DNA of 64,000 nt from contig NZ_JAMZCU010000001.1 of assembly GCF_024273195.1 (NCBI RefSeq), positions 372,001 to 436,000 on the forward strand, read 5' to 3'. Under the pieces are notes generated by a model, which was not told the DNA's origin, did not search any database, and saw nothing but the letters and a program-made list of their open reading frames with translations. This document shows positions 8,862-21,775 of the stretch, one piece after another. Made by a program: the position numbers and the translations under genes. Source of the DNA: Devosia ureilytica. GTDB lineage: Bacteria; Pseudomonadota; Alphaproteobacteria; Rhizobiales; Devosiaceae. Every line of letters starts with the position of its first letter. The first letter of the stretch is position 1.

Positions 8862-9883
8862 GCTGGCTCGACGGGATTGGCGATGAGGGCGCAATGCTTC
8901 CGTATGGCGTCAAAGATAACCACCAGCGTCTGCTTCATATCGAGGTTGACGCTGTCGGCTTCGCCCAGAAGTGCGCCTGCCTTCTCCCATAGCTCGGTTG
9001 CCGAGGCAAGCCGCCTGCGTGCGCCTGGCTGTAATGCCGCGTCCCGCATCTCGGTGGCTAGCCAATCATTGAGGATTTCCCGGGCGAAGGACATGTCGGC
9101 GCCCTGCGGGTCGCTGCCGAGCGCGTCGGCCAGTTGGAGTTCGGCTGCTACAGGGGCGGCCTCAGGCTGGCGCAGCCAGAGCTGCAACGCGCCAACTGGC
9201 GAATTGTCGGCTAAAGCCAGGGTCTCGAAGGCGCGGCGGGGGCGTCCCCCGGCGAGTGCGATAGCGCGGTCCAGCGCGGATGGGGCGAGGTCCGGCATAC
9301 TAGAGGCGACGACGCTGGTGACGAGATCGTCGACCAGAGGCCGCAAGGCCAGGTTGTGGCAGCGCGAGCGAATGGTGGGCAGCAACTGGCCTGGCCGGTG
9401 TGAAATCAGGAAGAAGGTCGTATCGGCGGGCGGCTCTTCGAGGGTCTTGAGCAAGGCATTGGCGGCATTGGGATTGCAGTCATCAATACTGTCGAGAATG
9501 GCAATGCGATGCCCTGCCCGGCCGCGGGTGTGGTGCAGCGCTTCGCGCAGATCGCGGACATCTTCAACGCGAATGACAGTGTAATAGCCCTTGCTGTCCT
9601 TGAGACGGCGGCGAAGGACCGACAGGTTGGGATGGGACAGGGCAGCGACCTGTTCATGCACGCGGTGTGGCGGTTCGTCGCCAGTCGCTGTGAGAATGGA
9701 TGCCGCAAGCTCAAAGGCCAGAGTGGCCTTGCCGATGCCCTGGGGCCCATGAAGCATAATTGCACCCGGCAGGCGGCCGTCAGCCAGCTGAGAAAGCACT
9801 GCACTGCGTGCGGCGTCATGACCGATGGCGATCTGCCTCTGTTCTGGCAGTGGGAGATCCAGGAGTGCTGTCGGGTCGGTCAC
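8858..9883 (-). CDS. holB: DNA polymerase III delta' subunit
   Basis: Clamp-loader subunit of the replicative polymerase, 341 residues. The AAA+ domain has a P-loop-like GPQGIGKAT, the sensor/TLEEPP region and the SRC motif (IRSRCHN) that supplies the arginine finger. The four-Cys zinc module of E. coli delta' is absent. It starts with GTG, overlapping the tmk stop as GTGA, and ends overlapping metG as ATGA, so tmk-holB-metG are tightly coupled. Confidence 0.92.
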   Translation of the reverse strand: MTDPTALLDLPLPEQRQIAIGHDAARSAVLSQLADGRLPGAIMLHGPQGIGKATLAFELAASILTATGDEPPHRVHEQVAALSHPNLSVLRRRLKDSKGYYTVIRVEDVRDLREALHHTRGRAGHRIAILDSIDDCNPNAANALLKTLEEPPADTTFFLISHRPGQLLPTIRSRCHNLALRPLVDDLVTSVVASSMPDLAPSALDRAIALAGGRPRRAFETLALADNSPVGALQLWLRQPEAAPVAAELQLADALGSDPQGADMSFAREILNDWLATEMRDAALQPGARRRLASATELWEKAGALLGEADSVNLDMKQTLVVIFDAIRKHCALIANPVEPA

Positions 9884-10566
9884 GCGACGATCGGCCCTTG
9901 TAATTCGGGGAAGCGCTTGCTCACGACGTCCCAGATGGCGGCCTCAAGCTTTTCCTCGTCCTGCTCGGCGGAAATGACGACGCAGCGGTCGGCGTTCCTG
10001 CCGGCGATATCGAGGAAGTTTTCCCGCAGGCGCTGGTGCCACCCAAGTTCTTCCTTCTCGAAGCGGTCGCCGGTCAGTTGGAGCCCATCTTCGACGGCGC
10101 GTTGTTCAACGCGGCGAAAGGCCACTTCAGGGTCCATGTCCAACACAATGGTGAGGTCCGGCGTGTGGCCGTCGAGTGCCAGGTTTTCAAGCGCGTCAAT
10201 CAGTCGGTCATCGACGCCGCCGGTCAGGCCCTGATAGGCGCGGGTGGAGTCACAGAAGCGGTCCGAGATGACCCAGGTGCCTTTTGCCAGATTGGGAGCG
10301 ATAAGCTGATTGACGTGATCAAGGCGCGCCGCGGCAAAGAGAACGGCTTCGGACCCGGCGCCCCAGGCTTCGGAGCGTCCCTGCAGGATGAAGGAGCGGA
10401 TGGCCTCTGCCTTGGGCGTGCCGCCAGGCTCGCGCGTGCGAACCGCCTCGATGGCGTGATGGCCCAGATTATTCAGCAAACGCCGCACCTGGGTGGATTT
10501 GCCGACACCTTCCCCGCCTTCAAAAGTTATGAATCGGGCCGGGCGTCGATTGGGCGCTTCAAGCAT
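9880..10566 (-). CDS. tmk: Thymidylate kinase
   Basis: Phosphorylates dTMP to dTDP in the cytosol. It has 228 residues, with the P-loop FEGGEGVGKST near the N-terminus, the DR-type motif (REPGGTP), ISDRFCDSTRAYQG for dTMP binding and a LID region. The N-terminus is about ten residues longer than in E. coli. It overlaps holB by four bases; 113 bases separate it from the carboxypeptidase gene upstream. Confidence 0.96.
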   Translation of the reverse strand: MLEAPNRRPARFITFEGGEGVGKSTQVRRLLNNLGHHAIEAVRTREPGGTPKAEAIRSFILQGRSEAWGAGSEAVLFAAARLDHVNQLIAPNLAKGTWVISDRFCDSTRAYQGLTGGVDDRLIDALENLALDGHTPDLTIVLDMDPEVAFRRVEQRAVEDGLQLTGDRFEKEELGWHQRLRENFLDIAGRNADRCVVISAEQDEEKLEAAIWDVVSKRFPELQGPIVA

Positions 10567-10679
10567 GGGCTAGCTGATTCCGTGGTCCGATTTCTTTTAG
10601 GCCACCTTGCCCGGTGGGAAAAGGGAGAAGGCACCGGCGGCCGGCTCCCCGCCATTCGAGCGTAGCTCTTCTGACCTCC

Positions 10680-11828
10680 TCAGAGCCAGCCTAGTGCGAG
10701 CTGCTTGAGCGCATCCGTGGCGCGGCGCACGAGGTCGCCCTGCCCTACGCTTTCGGCGGCATAGAGGGGGGCCGACTGAACAAGCTGGTCGTTGCAGTAG
10801 ACACGCAATTCGGCGATTTTGTCGCCCTCGTTGACCGGTGGCAAAAGCGGGGCTTCGTAATTGACGGTGGCGCTGAGGCATTGGCGTGAGCCGCGGGGCA
10901 GATAGAGAGCGATTTCGCCCCGGCCGATGAGTCCGACATGGGGGTTGGCGCCGCCATAGACATCGGCAAAAGCAACCACCTGCCCGGCGGCATAGGGGGT
11001 AAAGCGTTCAAAGGCGCGGGCGCCCCAGGTCAAGAGTTTGCGGGCTTCCTCGGTCCGTTCGCGCATCGAGGTCAGGCCATGGACGACCGCGATAAGCCGA
11101 CGGTCGCCCTGGTCGGTGGAGGTGACGGAGCCGTAGCCAGCGGCCTCTGTGTGGCCAGTCTTGAGGCCATCAACGCCGATGCCCATTTCGACCAGCGAAT
11201 TGCGATTGGCCTGGTTGATGCCGTTCCATTCCATCTCGGGCTCGGAGAAGTAATGGTAATATTCAGGGAATTCGCGGATCAGGTAGCGCCCAAGCTCGGC
11301 CAGGTCGCGGGCGCTCGAATACATGTCAGGATCGGGCAGACCTGCGGGATTGGTGAAATGCGAACCAGTTAGGCCGATGTCCGCCGCCAGCTCATTCATC
11401 ATCAGCGCGAAGGTACTTTCCGATCCCGCTATTCCTTCGGCCAAAACGATGGCGGCGTCGTTGCCGGACTGGATGATGACAGAGCGCACCAGATCTTCGA
11501 CCCGGATCTGAGAATTGAGGTCGGCGAACATGGTCGAGCCGCCTGAGGCAGCACCACCCGTGCGCCAGGCGTGTTCAGAAACGAAGAACTCGTCGTCGAG
11601 GCTGACGCGACCGGCCCGGATTTCGTTGAACACGACGGCCAGGGTCATCAGCTTGGCCATGGATGCCGGCTCCAGCGCGGCATCGGCCTCTTTCTGAAAA
11701 ATGACGGTGCCGGACTCGTGGTCCATCAGGACAGCGAAACTGGCTTTGGTGTCAAACTCGGCCTGCGCGGCGACCGATCCGGCAAAGACCAGCAATGCGG
11801 CGATGGCGATCAGCACTCTCACGGGCAT
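10680..11828 (-). CDS. D-alanyl-D-alanine carboxypeptidase (PBP5/6 family)
   Basis: Low-molecular-weight penicillin-binding protein that trims the terminal D-Ala from periplasmic peptidoglycan pentapeptides. It has 382 residues with an N-terminal signal peptide (cleavage near VAAQA, residue 22). The active-site motifs are all present: S56-x-x-K59 (SMAK), S121-G-N and K223-T-G. A beta-rich C-terminal domain and a terminal helix that can anchor in the membrane follow. It is of the DacA/DacC/DacF type; I cannot tell which paralogue. rlpA lies immediately upstream on the same strand, so this is a small cell-wall group. Confidence 0.92.
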   Translation of the reverse strand: MPVRVLIAIAALLVFAGSVAAQAEFDTKASFAVLMDHESGTVIFQKEADAALEPASMAKLMTLAVVFNEIRAGRVSLDDEFFVSEHAWRTGGAASGGSTMFADLNSQIRVEDLVRSVIIQSGNDAAIVLAEGIAGSESTFALMMNELAADIGLTGSHFTNPAGLPDPDMYSSARDLAELGRYLIREFPEYYHYFSEPEMEWNGINQANRNSLVEMGIGVDGLKTGHTEAAGYGSVTSTDQGDRRLIAVVHGLTSMRERTEEARKLLTWGARAFERFTPYAAGQVVAFADVYGGANPHVGLIGRGEIALYLPRGSRQCLSATVNYEAPLLPPVNEGDKIAELRVYCNDQLVQSAPLYAAESVGQGDLVRRATDALKQLALGWL

Positions 11829-11883
11829 TTCCCTCGGGTCTCAGCGCCGGCGACGAACCGCTCCCGTGCCGCAGACTTTGCAA

Positions 11884-12978
11884 TTAATAGAGAATTGCGT
11901 CATTCAGGCCAAGGTCTCGCGCAAGATTGAACGCATCCTGCTCTGTCGCGCCGGGCTTGAGATGCGTCAGCGTTAGCTTTATGGCCGGACGACCATTGGC
12001 CGTGACCGCCTCTTCAGTGACTGCGCCCAGAATCGCAAATTGCTGGGCAAGCGCGGCAGCGTTTGCTGGATCGGCATAAATGCCCAGCCCCATACGGATT
12101 GCGCGACCGTCCGCATCGACGGAGGCTGCCCATGCGGCCAGGTCGGCATTGCCAGCAGCCATGGCGTTGGCAGCGGCATGGGCGGAACCAATGGCCGCGT
12201 TAGCCTCGAGCGGGGTGGTGTCGGCGTAAGAAAAGAGCCCGGAGATGAAGTTGGTCGTCATGCCCACCAGGCTACGATTGCTTTGCCCGCCCCCGGAACT
12301 GGCGACGCGGATCGGGCCGCTGTCGTAATCAGCAGGGCCATTGTAGCTGGCGACCAACATCCGGGTGTCGTCGCCTTCAAGCGGCGCCTGCCCGACATAT
12401 TCAACATGTACGCTGGCGGAGCCCTTGTTGACATAGCCCAGCATCGCCGCCGCGCGGTGGGACAGGTCGATGATACGGCCCGAGACATAAGGGCCGCGGT
12501 CATTGACGCGCACTATCAGCGAACGACCGTTGTCGGTGTTGGTGACGCGGACATAGGAGGGCAGCGGCAGGGTCGGGTGTGCCGCGGTGATGGCATTGGC
12601 CGAGAAGATTTCGCCATTTGCGGTGCGGCGCCCGTGGAAGTCGGAGCCATACCAGGAAGCGGACCCGGAAGCCGCGTAGCTGGGATCATGCTGCGGAACA
12701 TAGGTCTTGCCGCGCACCGTATAGGGCTGGCCGACCTGGTAACGGCCGCCGCCCCTTGGTGGATTGGGATTGTTGGAAACGCGGGGCGAAACGGCCACGC
12801 CATATTCGCTGGAGGTGAAGGCGGCGCGTTTAAGAGTGGGACCGAAGCTACCTGTCGCGCAGGCTGCTACCATCGGGGCGATCAGGGCGGCCAGGGCAAT
12901 GGCTCGGACGGCGCTACGCCAGGAAGTCGACACGGTACGCAATACTCTTTGAACAAAATCGCTCTTGCGCGAGAGCAT
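11884..12978 (-). CDS. rlpA: RlpA-family septal lipoprotein with SPOR-like domain
   Basis: Outer-membrane lipoprotein of the RlpA family, which in some species is a lytic transglycosylase acting on denuded glycan at the septum. It has 364 residues, with a lipobox ending at C40 (PMVAAC) after an unusually long basic N-region. The double-psi beta-barrel (about 105-205) includes ASWYGSDFHGRRTANGE and VRVNDRGPYVSGRIIDLS with the catalytic-type Asp. The final 75 residues fit a SPOR domain that binds septal glycan. Whether this protein is catalytic cannot be judged from sequence alone. Confidence 0.9.
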   Translation of the reverse strand: MLSRKSDFVQRVLRTVSTSWRSAVRAIALAALIAPMVAACATGSFGPTLKRAAFTSSEYGVAVSPRVSNNPNPPRGGGRYQVGQPYTVRGKTYVPQHDPSYAASGSASWYGSDFHGRRTANGEIFSANAITAAHPTLPLPSYVRVTNTDNGRSLIVRVNDRGPYVSGRIIDLSHRAAAMLGYVNKGSASVHVEYVGQAPLEGDDTRMLVASYNGPADYDSGPIRVASSGGGQSNRSLVGMTTNFISGLFSYADTTPLEANAAIGSAHAAANAMAAGNADLAAWAASVDADGRAIRMGLGIYADPANAAALAQQFAILGAVTEEAVTANGRPAIKLTLTHLKPGATEQDAFNLARDLGLNDAILY

Positions 12979-13170
12979 AGCCCGCTGACGGCGCTGTTGA
13001 CAGAATGGAACAATTTTCTGGTTTAGGAGCAGTTAAGGCCAACAAGATGTTAGCGCCTTACGTGGCATTTTCCGCAAACTGCCGCGCCGATGCGGTCGTG
13101 CAGTCGATCCCAGAGAAAACCTGAGACTTTTCGCGGACCACCTTCAAAACGCAAAGCCATGCCTTGGCGC

Positions 13171-13198
13171 TTGACTGATATAAAGATATCTTTATGTG
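13171..13198 (+). promoter_or_regulatory. metH promoter
   Basis: TTGACT and TATGTG with 16-base spacing lie 50 bases before the metH start. The palindrome at 13180-13195 fills the spacer and enters the -10 element, the geometry expected of a repressor site. Confidence 0.5.
13180..13195. promoter_or_regulatory. Palindromic operator upstream of metH (SahR-like)
   Basis: ATAAAGATATCTTTAT is a perfect 16-base inverted repeat over the metH promoter. It resembles, from memory, the binding motif described for SahR, an ArsR-family repressor relieved by S-adenosylhomocysteine that controls metH, metF and ahcY in Proteobacteria. The match to that motif is recollection, not a search result. Confidence 0.55.
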
Positions 13199-13247
13199 AT
13201 GGCGCGACGCCCTATTGCGCCGCAACTCCAAGAAAGTGAGGATGGCG

Positions 13248-17015
<3,768 letters not shown>

Positions 17016-17027
17016 ACGGTAACGGCC

Positions 17028-17372
17028 ATGTCACGGATGGAGCCTATACCTGTCACACTCCTGACCGAACCCGGCCAGTTGGTGCCACTTGATGCTGACA
17101 CGGCGCTGATCCGCCTGTCGGCCAATTCCGGGCATGGCCATGCGGATGGTGACACCTGCGTGGCCTGCGCGGCCCAAACCGATGTACGGGCACTGCTGTA
17201 CAACCTGCTCGAGGAGCACCGGCGAGATATGCGGCCAGCGTTTACGCGGGTAGTCGTGGATGCCAGTGCGGTCAGTGACAAGACGCAGGTGGTGGCAGCG
17301 TTGACCGGCAGGCTACCGGCGCAAGCGCTGCGGGACCACACGGTGGCACGAATGTTTGTGCTGGTGGGTTAG
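17028..17372 (+). CDS. Short CobW-like protein lacking the P-loop
   Basis: A 114-residue protein, twelve bases after metH and surely co-transcribed. I do not recognise a named family, but the layout recalls a collapsed CobW/COG0523 GTPase. The N-terminus IPVTLLTEPGQ aligns with IPVTVLTGFLGAGKT but has lost the P-loop; GDTCVACAAQTDVRALLYNLLE resembles the segment with the metal-binding CxxC of CobW; RVVVDASAVSD matches the strand that normally reads VVIETSGLADP. No nucleotide binding is expected. A role near cobalamin or zinc supply to MetH is a guess. It ends sharing four bases with the convergent DUF1643 gene. An alternative start is the ATG at 17037. Confidence 0.7.
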   Translation: MSRMEPIPVTLLTEPGQLVPLDADTALIRLSANSGHGHADGDTCVACAAQTDVRALLYNLLEEHRRDMRPAFTRVVVDASAVSDKTQVVAALTGRLPAQALRDHTVARMFVLVG

Positions 17373-17917
17373 CCCTCGAACCGCACAAGCGGCGTATCGG
17401 CGCGCAGGTAGAGCGGATGCTTGGGGGAGCCATCGGCATTGGTGCCAAAGCACCATAGTTCGGCGCCGTCGGCGTTGAGCGCATCGACCAGTTCGCGGCC
17501 GGCGGGGGCCAGAGCCTTGTTGAGCTTGCCGTGGCACAGCACCACGCACCCTGCCCCGCGCGCGGCTTCCCGGATAACAGGGAGATTGTCTGGTGATACG
17601 GCGACGACACCGGGCGCCACCAGCATCTTGGGATCGGTGGCGCGATAGTCGCCGACATTGCACTTGACCATGGCCGAAAAGCCTTCGCGGCGGGCGAAAG
17701 TCCATTCGCGGGCGCAGGTGGGGTCGTCGACCGTGGCGTCGGCGGTTGAGGGGTTCATGCCGATAAATAGTATGTAACGCTCGGGAAAGGTCTCCCCGAG
17801 CCAGCGGCGCATGAGCTGGCGGTAGCGGCCATCGGCACTCATCACCGCGTCGCCACGCACACCTTCACCAAGGCGCAGGCGCACCTTGCCGCCAGGATCG
17901 TGGGCGATTTCACTCAT
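17369..17917 (-). CDS. DUF1643 domain protein
   Basis: A 182-residue protein of the DUF1643 family, of unknown function. Typical features are the strand [18 protein letters not shown], the segment [21 protein letters not shown] and a C-terminal [15 protein letters not shown]. The fold is thought to be nucleotide-hydrolase-like, but no catalytic role is established. Its ATG overlaps the folD stop as ATGA, so it is the second gene of a folD transcript. Its stop overlaps the preceding plus-strand gene by four bases. Confidence 0.85.
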   Translation of the reverse strand: MSEIAHDPGGKVRLRLGEGVRGDAVMSADGRYRQLMRRWLGETFPERYILFIGMNPSTADATVDDPTCAREWTFARREGFSAMVKCNVGDYRATDPKMLVAPGVVAVSPDNLPVIREAARGAGCVVLCHGKLNKALAPAGRELVDALNADGAELWCFGTNADGSPKHPLYLRADTPLVRFEG

Positions 17918-18816
17918 GCGGTGAGATCGCGCGGCGGGGTGAGGCCATTCATCAGCGAAGCGGTGGTGATGGTATTGGCCAGAAGGCAGGCAATGGTCAT
18001 TGGGCCAACGCCGCCGGGTACCGGGGTAATGGCCGCGGCGACTTCGGCAGCGGCAGCGGTATCTACATCGCCCACAAGCCGGGTCTTGCCCTCACCCTTT
18101 TCTGGCGCAGGGATGCGGTTGATGCCAACGTCGATAACCACGGCGCCAGGCTTGATCCAGTCGCCTTTGACCATCTGCGGGCGCCCAACGGCGGCCACCA
18201 CGATATCGGCCTGACGGACAATTTCCGCGAGATTTCTGGTGCGGGAATGCGCGACAGTAACGGTGCAATTGTCGCGTAGCAGCAGCTGCATCATGGGCTT
18301 ACCCACGAGGTTGGAGCGTCCGATGATGACCGCGTGCTTGCCTTCGAGCGAACCCAGTTCATCGCGCAACAGCATCAGGCTCCCCAGAGGCGTGCAGGAC
18401 ACTGGTCCGGGCAGGCCGATCTGAACCTTGCCGACATTTGCGGGCGTGAAGCAGTCAACGTCCTTGGCCGGATCGATGGCCTCGATAACCTTGTTCGGGT
18501 CGATGTGTTTGGGCACCGGCATCTGCACGAGAATGCCATGCACGGCCGGATCAACGTTGAGCTGGTGGACCAGCGCCAGAACATCGGCCTCGGGGGCGTC
18601 GGCGGGTAGTTCGTATTTGTAGGAATTCATGCCGACTTCGGCGGTCTGCTTAGCCTTGCTCGAGACATAGACCTGGCTGGCCGGATCTTCACCGACGATG
18701 ACAACCGCCAAGCCCGGCGTAATGCCATGGTCGGATTTGAGACGGGCCACGTGACCGGCGATACGACCGCGCAGCTCTTCGGCAAAGCGTTTTCCGTCGA
18801 TGATTTTTGCGGTCAT
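17914..18816 (-). CDS. folD: Methylenetetrahydrofolate dehydrogenase/cyclohydrolase FolD
   Basis: Bifunctional cytosolic enzyme that oxidises 5,10-methylene-THF to methenyl-THF and hydrolyses it to 10-formyl-THF. It has 300 residues with the catalytic segment [13 protein letters not shown] (Tyr and Lys), the folate motif [10 protein letters not shown] and the NADP-binding [13 protein letters not shown]. The start at MTAKIIDG is where homology begins; the frame is open 29 codons further up. It sits near metH, which uses the methyl-THF pool, on the opposite strand. Confidence 0.96.
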   Translation of the reverse strand: MTAKIIDGKRFAEELRGRIAGHVARLKSDHGITPGLAVVIVGEDPASQVYVSSKAKQTAEVGMNSYKYELPADAPEADVLALVHQLNVDPAVHGILVQMPVPKHIDPNKVIEAIDPAKDVDCFTPANVGKVQIGLPGPVSCTPLGSLMLLRDELGSLEGKHAVIIGRSNLVGKPMMQLLLRDNCTVTVAHSRTRNLAEIVRQADIVVAAVGRPQMVKGDWIKPGAVVIDVGINRIPAPEKGEGKTRLVGDVDTAAAAEVAAAITPVPGGVGPMTIACLLANTITTASLMNGLTPPRDLTA

Positions 18817-18890
18817 GTGGGCCTCGATCTGCTTGAATGAAGCGGGCGGGGATCGGCCCCGCCTCTTGGCTTCGACATAAGGGATGCGCG

Positions 18891-19499
18891 ATGATCCGTC
18901 CATTGCTTTGGCTGCCGCTTCTGGCCGTTTCTACCCCTCAGTCTCTGGCGCAGGAGGCCTCGCTAGAGAAGCGGGTAATGAAGCTGCACGCTCTGGCCGG
19001 CGGCGACTGGTGCCAGCCGGACGCAGTGCCCTCAGATGCGGATGGCGCCTTCAAAAGCTGGACCTTCACCTATCAGCCGAGCTGGAGCGAGGACGCCGAG
19101 CGCGAGGAAGTGACTCTGTTCCGGGTGTGGTGCATGTCGGGCGCGTACAACGTCAACCACGCCTACTACATCCTCACACCCCATGAGGGACTGCTGCCCC
19201 TGAGTTTTGCGATGCCGACGTATGAGGCCATATATGGGGAGGCCGAGGGCGCGGATGGGCCGCTTGAAAGCCTCAAAATGACTGGCATGGGAACCAGCAA
19301 TTTTCTTGTCAATTCGGACTTCGATCCCGAATCCCTGACCATTACCGCGCACTCTTTCTGGCGCGGCGTTGGCGACGCGTCCTCATCGGGCTGGTGGACT
19401 TTCGTCGATGGTGCATTCCGGCTGCAGCAATTTGACATCGACGCCAGCTATGACGGCGAGGTGAACCCTGAAACCATTCTCAACTATTGGGAAGGTTAG
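18891..19499 (+). CDS. Secreted hypothetical protein, DUF1176-like
   Basis: A 202-residue protein with a clear signal peptide (hydrophobic core LLWLPLLAV, cleavage near SLAQ), so probably periplasmic. The body resembles the C-terminal part of DUF1176 proteins: [20 protein letters not shown], a central [12 protein letters not shown], then [19 protein letters not shown] followed by [14 protein letters not shown]. Two Cys near residues 40 and 80 could pair. The ATG was chosen because it begins the signal peptide; an open frame extends 18 codons further but would spoil it. Function unknown. Confidence 0.75.
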   Translation: MIRPLLWLPLLAVSTPQSLAQEASLEKRVMKLHALAGGDWCQPDAVPSDADGAFKSWTFTYQPSWSEDAEREEVTLFRVWCMSGAYNVNHAYYILTPHEGLLPLSFAMPTYEAIYGEAEGADGPLESLKMTGMGTSNFLVNSDFDPESLTITAHSFWRGVGDASSSGWWTFVDGAFRLQQFDIDASYDGEVNPETILNYWEG

Positions 19500-19503
19500 C
19501 GCG

Positions 19504-19938
19504 GTGGCCGTGCAAAAAACCAAGCCCCATACCGGCGATGTGGGAGAATTTCTGGCGCAATTAGAGGACCCACGAACGCGGGATGAAGCGCATATCCTCG
19601 TCGAACTGATGAGCGGCGTTTCCGGCAAACCGCCGGTGCTATGGGGCACGATGGTCGGCTTCGGGCAGTATCACTATAAGTATCCGACGGGTCACGAAGG
19701 CGATGCGTTTCTCGTGGGATTTGCACCGCGCAAAAGCGAGTTCAGCATCTATCTGATGGGCACCTACTTTCCTCAAGAGACGGCGCGGCGTGAGGCCTTG
19801 CTGACCAAGCTTGGAAAGCATCGCATGGGCAAGGCCTGTCTATACGTGAAGCGGCTCAGTGACATCGACCTCGATGTCTTGCGGGCGCTGGCGGAGATCT
19901 CGGTCAGACGGCTGCGGGACACCTATCCAGAACTCTAG
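19504..19938 (+). CDS. DUF1801 domain protein
   Basis: A 144-residue soluble protein of the DUF1801 (YdhG-like) fold. The recognisable core is KPPVLWGTMVGFGQYHYKY followed by FLVGFAPRKSEFSIYLMG and LGKHRMGKACLYVKRLSDID. It has a GTG start either at 19504 or 19510. It follows the secreted protein gene by four bases, so the two may share a transcript although their products lie in different compartments. Biochemical function is unknown. Confidence 0.85.
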   Translation: MAVQKTKPHTGDVGEFLAQLEDPRTRDEAHILVELMSGVSGKPPVLWGTMVGFGQYHYKYPTGHEGDAFLVGFAPRKSEFSIYLMGTYFPQETARREALLTKLGKHRMGKACLYVKRLSDIDLDVLRALAEISVRRLRDTYPEL

Positions 19939-19975
19939 CGGGTTCGCCACTTCGCGTTTCATTTCACCGGAGCCG

Positions 19976-20010
19976 AAAAAGGCCGCCACAGCATTGCTGC
20001 CGGGCGGCCT
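19976..20010 (-). terminator. Intrinsic terminator pointing leftwards
   Basis: AGGCCGCC (20010-20003) pairs with GGCGGCCT (19987-19980), with an inner CAGC-AAT-GCTG stem, followed on the minus strand by a run of five Ts. The plus-strand flank is CTCTTG, so it works much better leftwards than as a terminator for the DUF1801 gene. Confidence 0.65.
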
Positions 20011-20150
20011 CTTGGGGGATCGGGTCCACCGCGCTGTTGAGGGCTTGGGGGACAAGCGGCAAACCTCTTCCCGTCCATCGGTTGCATGGGTCGTTTGCTA
20101 CGCCGATGAACTACCTGGGAAGATGGTGAGGAAATGCGGCAACAAAAGTA
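19976..20150 (-). ncRNA. Candidate small RNA on the minus strand before amn
   Basis: The 353-base gap between the DUF1801 gene and amn has no convincing gene but is structured. Read on the minus strand, ACCATCTTCCC (20127-20117) pairs with GGGAAGAGGT (20072-20063), and CATCGG (20108-20103) with CCGATG (20081-20076), giving a long hairpin. About 50 bases later comes a strong intrinsic terminator (20010-19980) with five Us, although no minus-strand gene lies upstream of it. I do not recognise the RNA family; 6S and SRP RNA were considered without support. The 5' end is a guess. Confidence 0.3.
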
Positions 20151-20195
20151 GCGCTCACTCAAGTGTGAAAGTTATGGCCGGCGCAGGCGACTGCG

Positions 20196-20224
20196 TTGAG
20201 AAGCCGTCATGCGGGCCCTATATT
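20196..20224 (+). promoter_or_regulatory. amn promoter
   Basis: TTGAGA and TATATT with 17-base spacing, a good housekeeping match, about 68 bases before the amn start codon. Its presence argues against the longer reading-frame starts that begin inside it. Confidence 0.6.
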
Positions 20225-20291
20225 GGCGTGGATTGAAAAGACGATTCCAACATCCGGCCGCCCGATCCGCGGGTGGCACATGAGGACAAGC

Positions 20292-21767
20292 ATGACCACA
20301 CTGAGCCCGCCGCGCCTTGAGACGCAATCCTTCACAGACCCCGAGGCCGCCTGGGCCCACATCGCTCACATCTACCATCGTAATTGCGATTACATCCGCG
20401 GCCACCTTGATGCGCTGACCAAGGGCATAATACCCGCCGGTCGGGTGCGCGCCTGCTACCCGCAGGTGGAGGTCCGCTCCACCAGTTATTCGCGCCACGA
20501 AAGCACCCTGCCCTACGGTTATCTGCATACGCCGGGTATTTACCGCACGACTGTGACCGCGCCTGACTTGTTCAAGGGTTACCTGCAGGAACAATTCGCG
20601 GTCATTCTCAAGAACCATGGGGGAGCCATCGAGGTTGGGGAATCCGACACGCCGATTCCGTTGCACTTCGCGCTGGGGCCGCATGACCATCTGGATGGCA
20701 AGGCCATCAATGCCTTGGACGTGCCGCTGCGCGACGTGTTCGACGCGCCGGACCTGGGCAACACCGATGACGAGATCGCCAATGGCACCTATGTGCCGCC
20801 GCGCGGCGGGCCCTATCCGCTGTCGGCCTTTACTGGCCCGCGCGTCGATTATTCGCTGTTCCGGCTGGCCCATTATACCGGGACCAACGCCGAGCACTTC
20901 CAGAACTTCGTGATCTTCACAAACTACCAGTTCTACATTGACGAATTCTGCCGTGTGGCGAAGAGCTGGATGGCCGAAAAACATCCACATTATCAGCGGT
21001 TTATCGAGCCTGGTAATGTGTCGACTGACAACATGCTGACCGGCGGCGGCGTCACCGGATCACCGCCTCCGCGCAGCCCTCAAATGCCAGCGTATCACTT
21101 GGTGGGCGATCGAGGGCGGGGCATCACCATGGTCAACATCGGCGTCGGCCCGTCCAACGCCAAGACCATTACCGACCATATCGCGGTATTGCGGCCGCAC
21201 GCCTGGATTATGCTGGGCCACTGCGCAGGCCTTAGAAATTCGCAGGAACTGGGCGATTATGTGCTGGCGCACGCCTATGTGCGTGAGGACCATGTGCTCG
21301 ACGCCGATCTGCCGCTCTCCGTACCCATCCCGGCGCTGGCCGAAGTGCAGGTGGCACTGGAGCAGGCGGTGGAGGAGGTGACCCAGACCGAGGGGCTGGA
21401 AACCAAGAAAATCATGCGCACCGGCACCGTAGCGACCTTTGACAATCGCAATTGGGAGTTGCGCGACCAGGAGGAAATCACCCGGCGGCTTAGCCAATCA
21501 CGCGCTGTCGCGCTGGACATGGAATCGGCCACAATTGCCGCCAATGGGTTCCGTTTCCGCGTGCCTTACGGCACCCTGCTCTGTGTTTCCGACAAGCCGC
21601 TGCATGGTGAATTGAAGCTGCCCGGTATGGCGTCGGATTTCTATCGCACGCAGGTCAATCGGCACTTGCAGATCGGTCTGCGGGCCATGGAGATTCTGCG
21701 GGATCAGCCGGCGGAGCGGCTGCATTCGCGCAAGCTCAGGAGCTTTGCGGAAACAGCGTTCCAGTAG
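20292..21767 (+). CDS. amn: AMP nucleosidase
   Basis: Hydrolyses AMP to adenine and ribose 5-phosphate, regulating the adenylate pool. It has 491 residues, close to the E. coli enzyme. The N-terminal AMN domain covers about 1-230; the C-terminal phosphorylase-like domain has INIGVGPSNAKTITDHIAVL-type phosphate-binding residues, MLGHCAGLRNSQ and the purine-site ALDMESATIAANG. The start at 20292 has GAGGA five bases ahead; an in-frame ATG at 20280 lacks one. Confidence 0.94.
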   Translation: MTTLSPPRLETQSFTDPEAAWAHIAHIYHRNCDYIRGHLDALTKGIIPAGRVRACYPQVEVRSTSYSRHESTLPYGYLHTPGIYRTTVTAPDLFKGYLQEQFAVILKNHGGAIEVGESDTPIPLHFALGPHDHLDGKAINALDVPLRDVFDAPDLGNTDDEIANGTYVPPRGGPYPLSAFTGPRVDYSLFRLAHYTGTNAEHFQNFVIFTNYQFYIDEFCRVAKSWMAEKHPHYQRFIEPGNVSTDNMLTGGGVTGSPPPRSPQMPAYHLVGDRGRGITMVNIGVGPSNAKTITDHIAVLRPHAWIMLGHCAGLRNSQELGDYVLAHAYVREDHVLDADLPLSVPIPALAEVQVALEQAVEEVTQTEGLETKKIMRTGTVATFDNRNWELRDQEEITRRLSQSRAVALDMESATIAANGFRFRVPYGTLLCVSDKPLHGELKLPGMASDFYRTQVNRHLQIGLRAMEILRDQPAERLHSRKLRSFAETAFQ

Positions 21768-21775
21768 GCTCGAAG

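Noticed and set aside
19976-20150. Identity of the candidate RNA as 6S, SRP RNA or RNase P RNA
   Set aside because: The conserved GGAAGCAGCC-type loop of SRP RNA and the GAGGAAAGTCCGGGC element of RNase P RNA are absent, and I could not form the long closed 6S hairpin with central bubble.
20196-20291. Longer amn start
   Set aside because: It begins inside the TTGAGA/TATATT promoter; the ATG at 20292 has a proper GAGGA and begins the homologous N-terminus.
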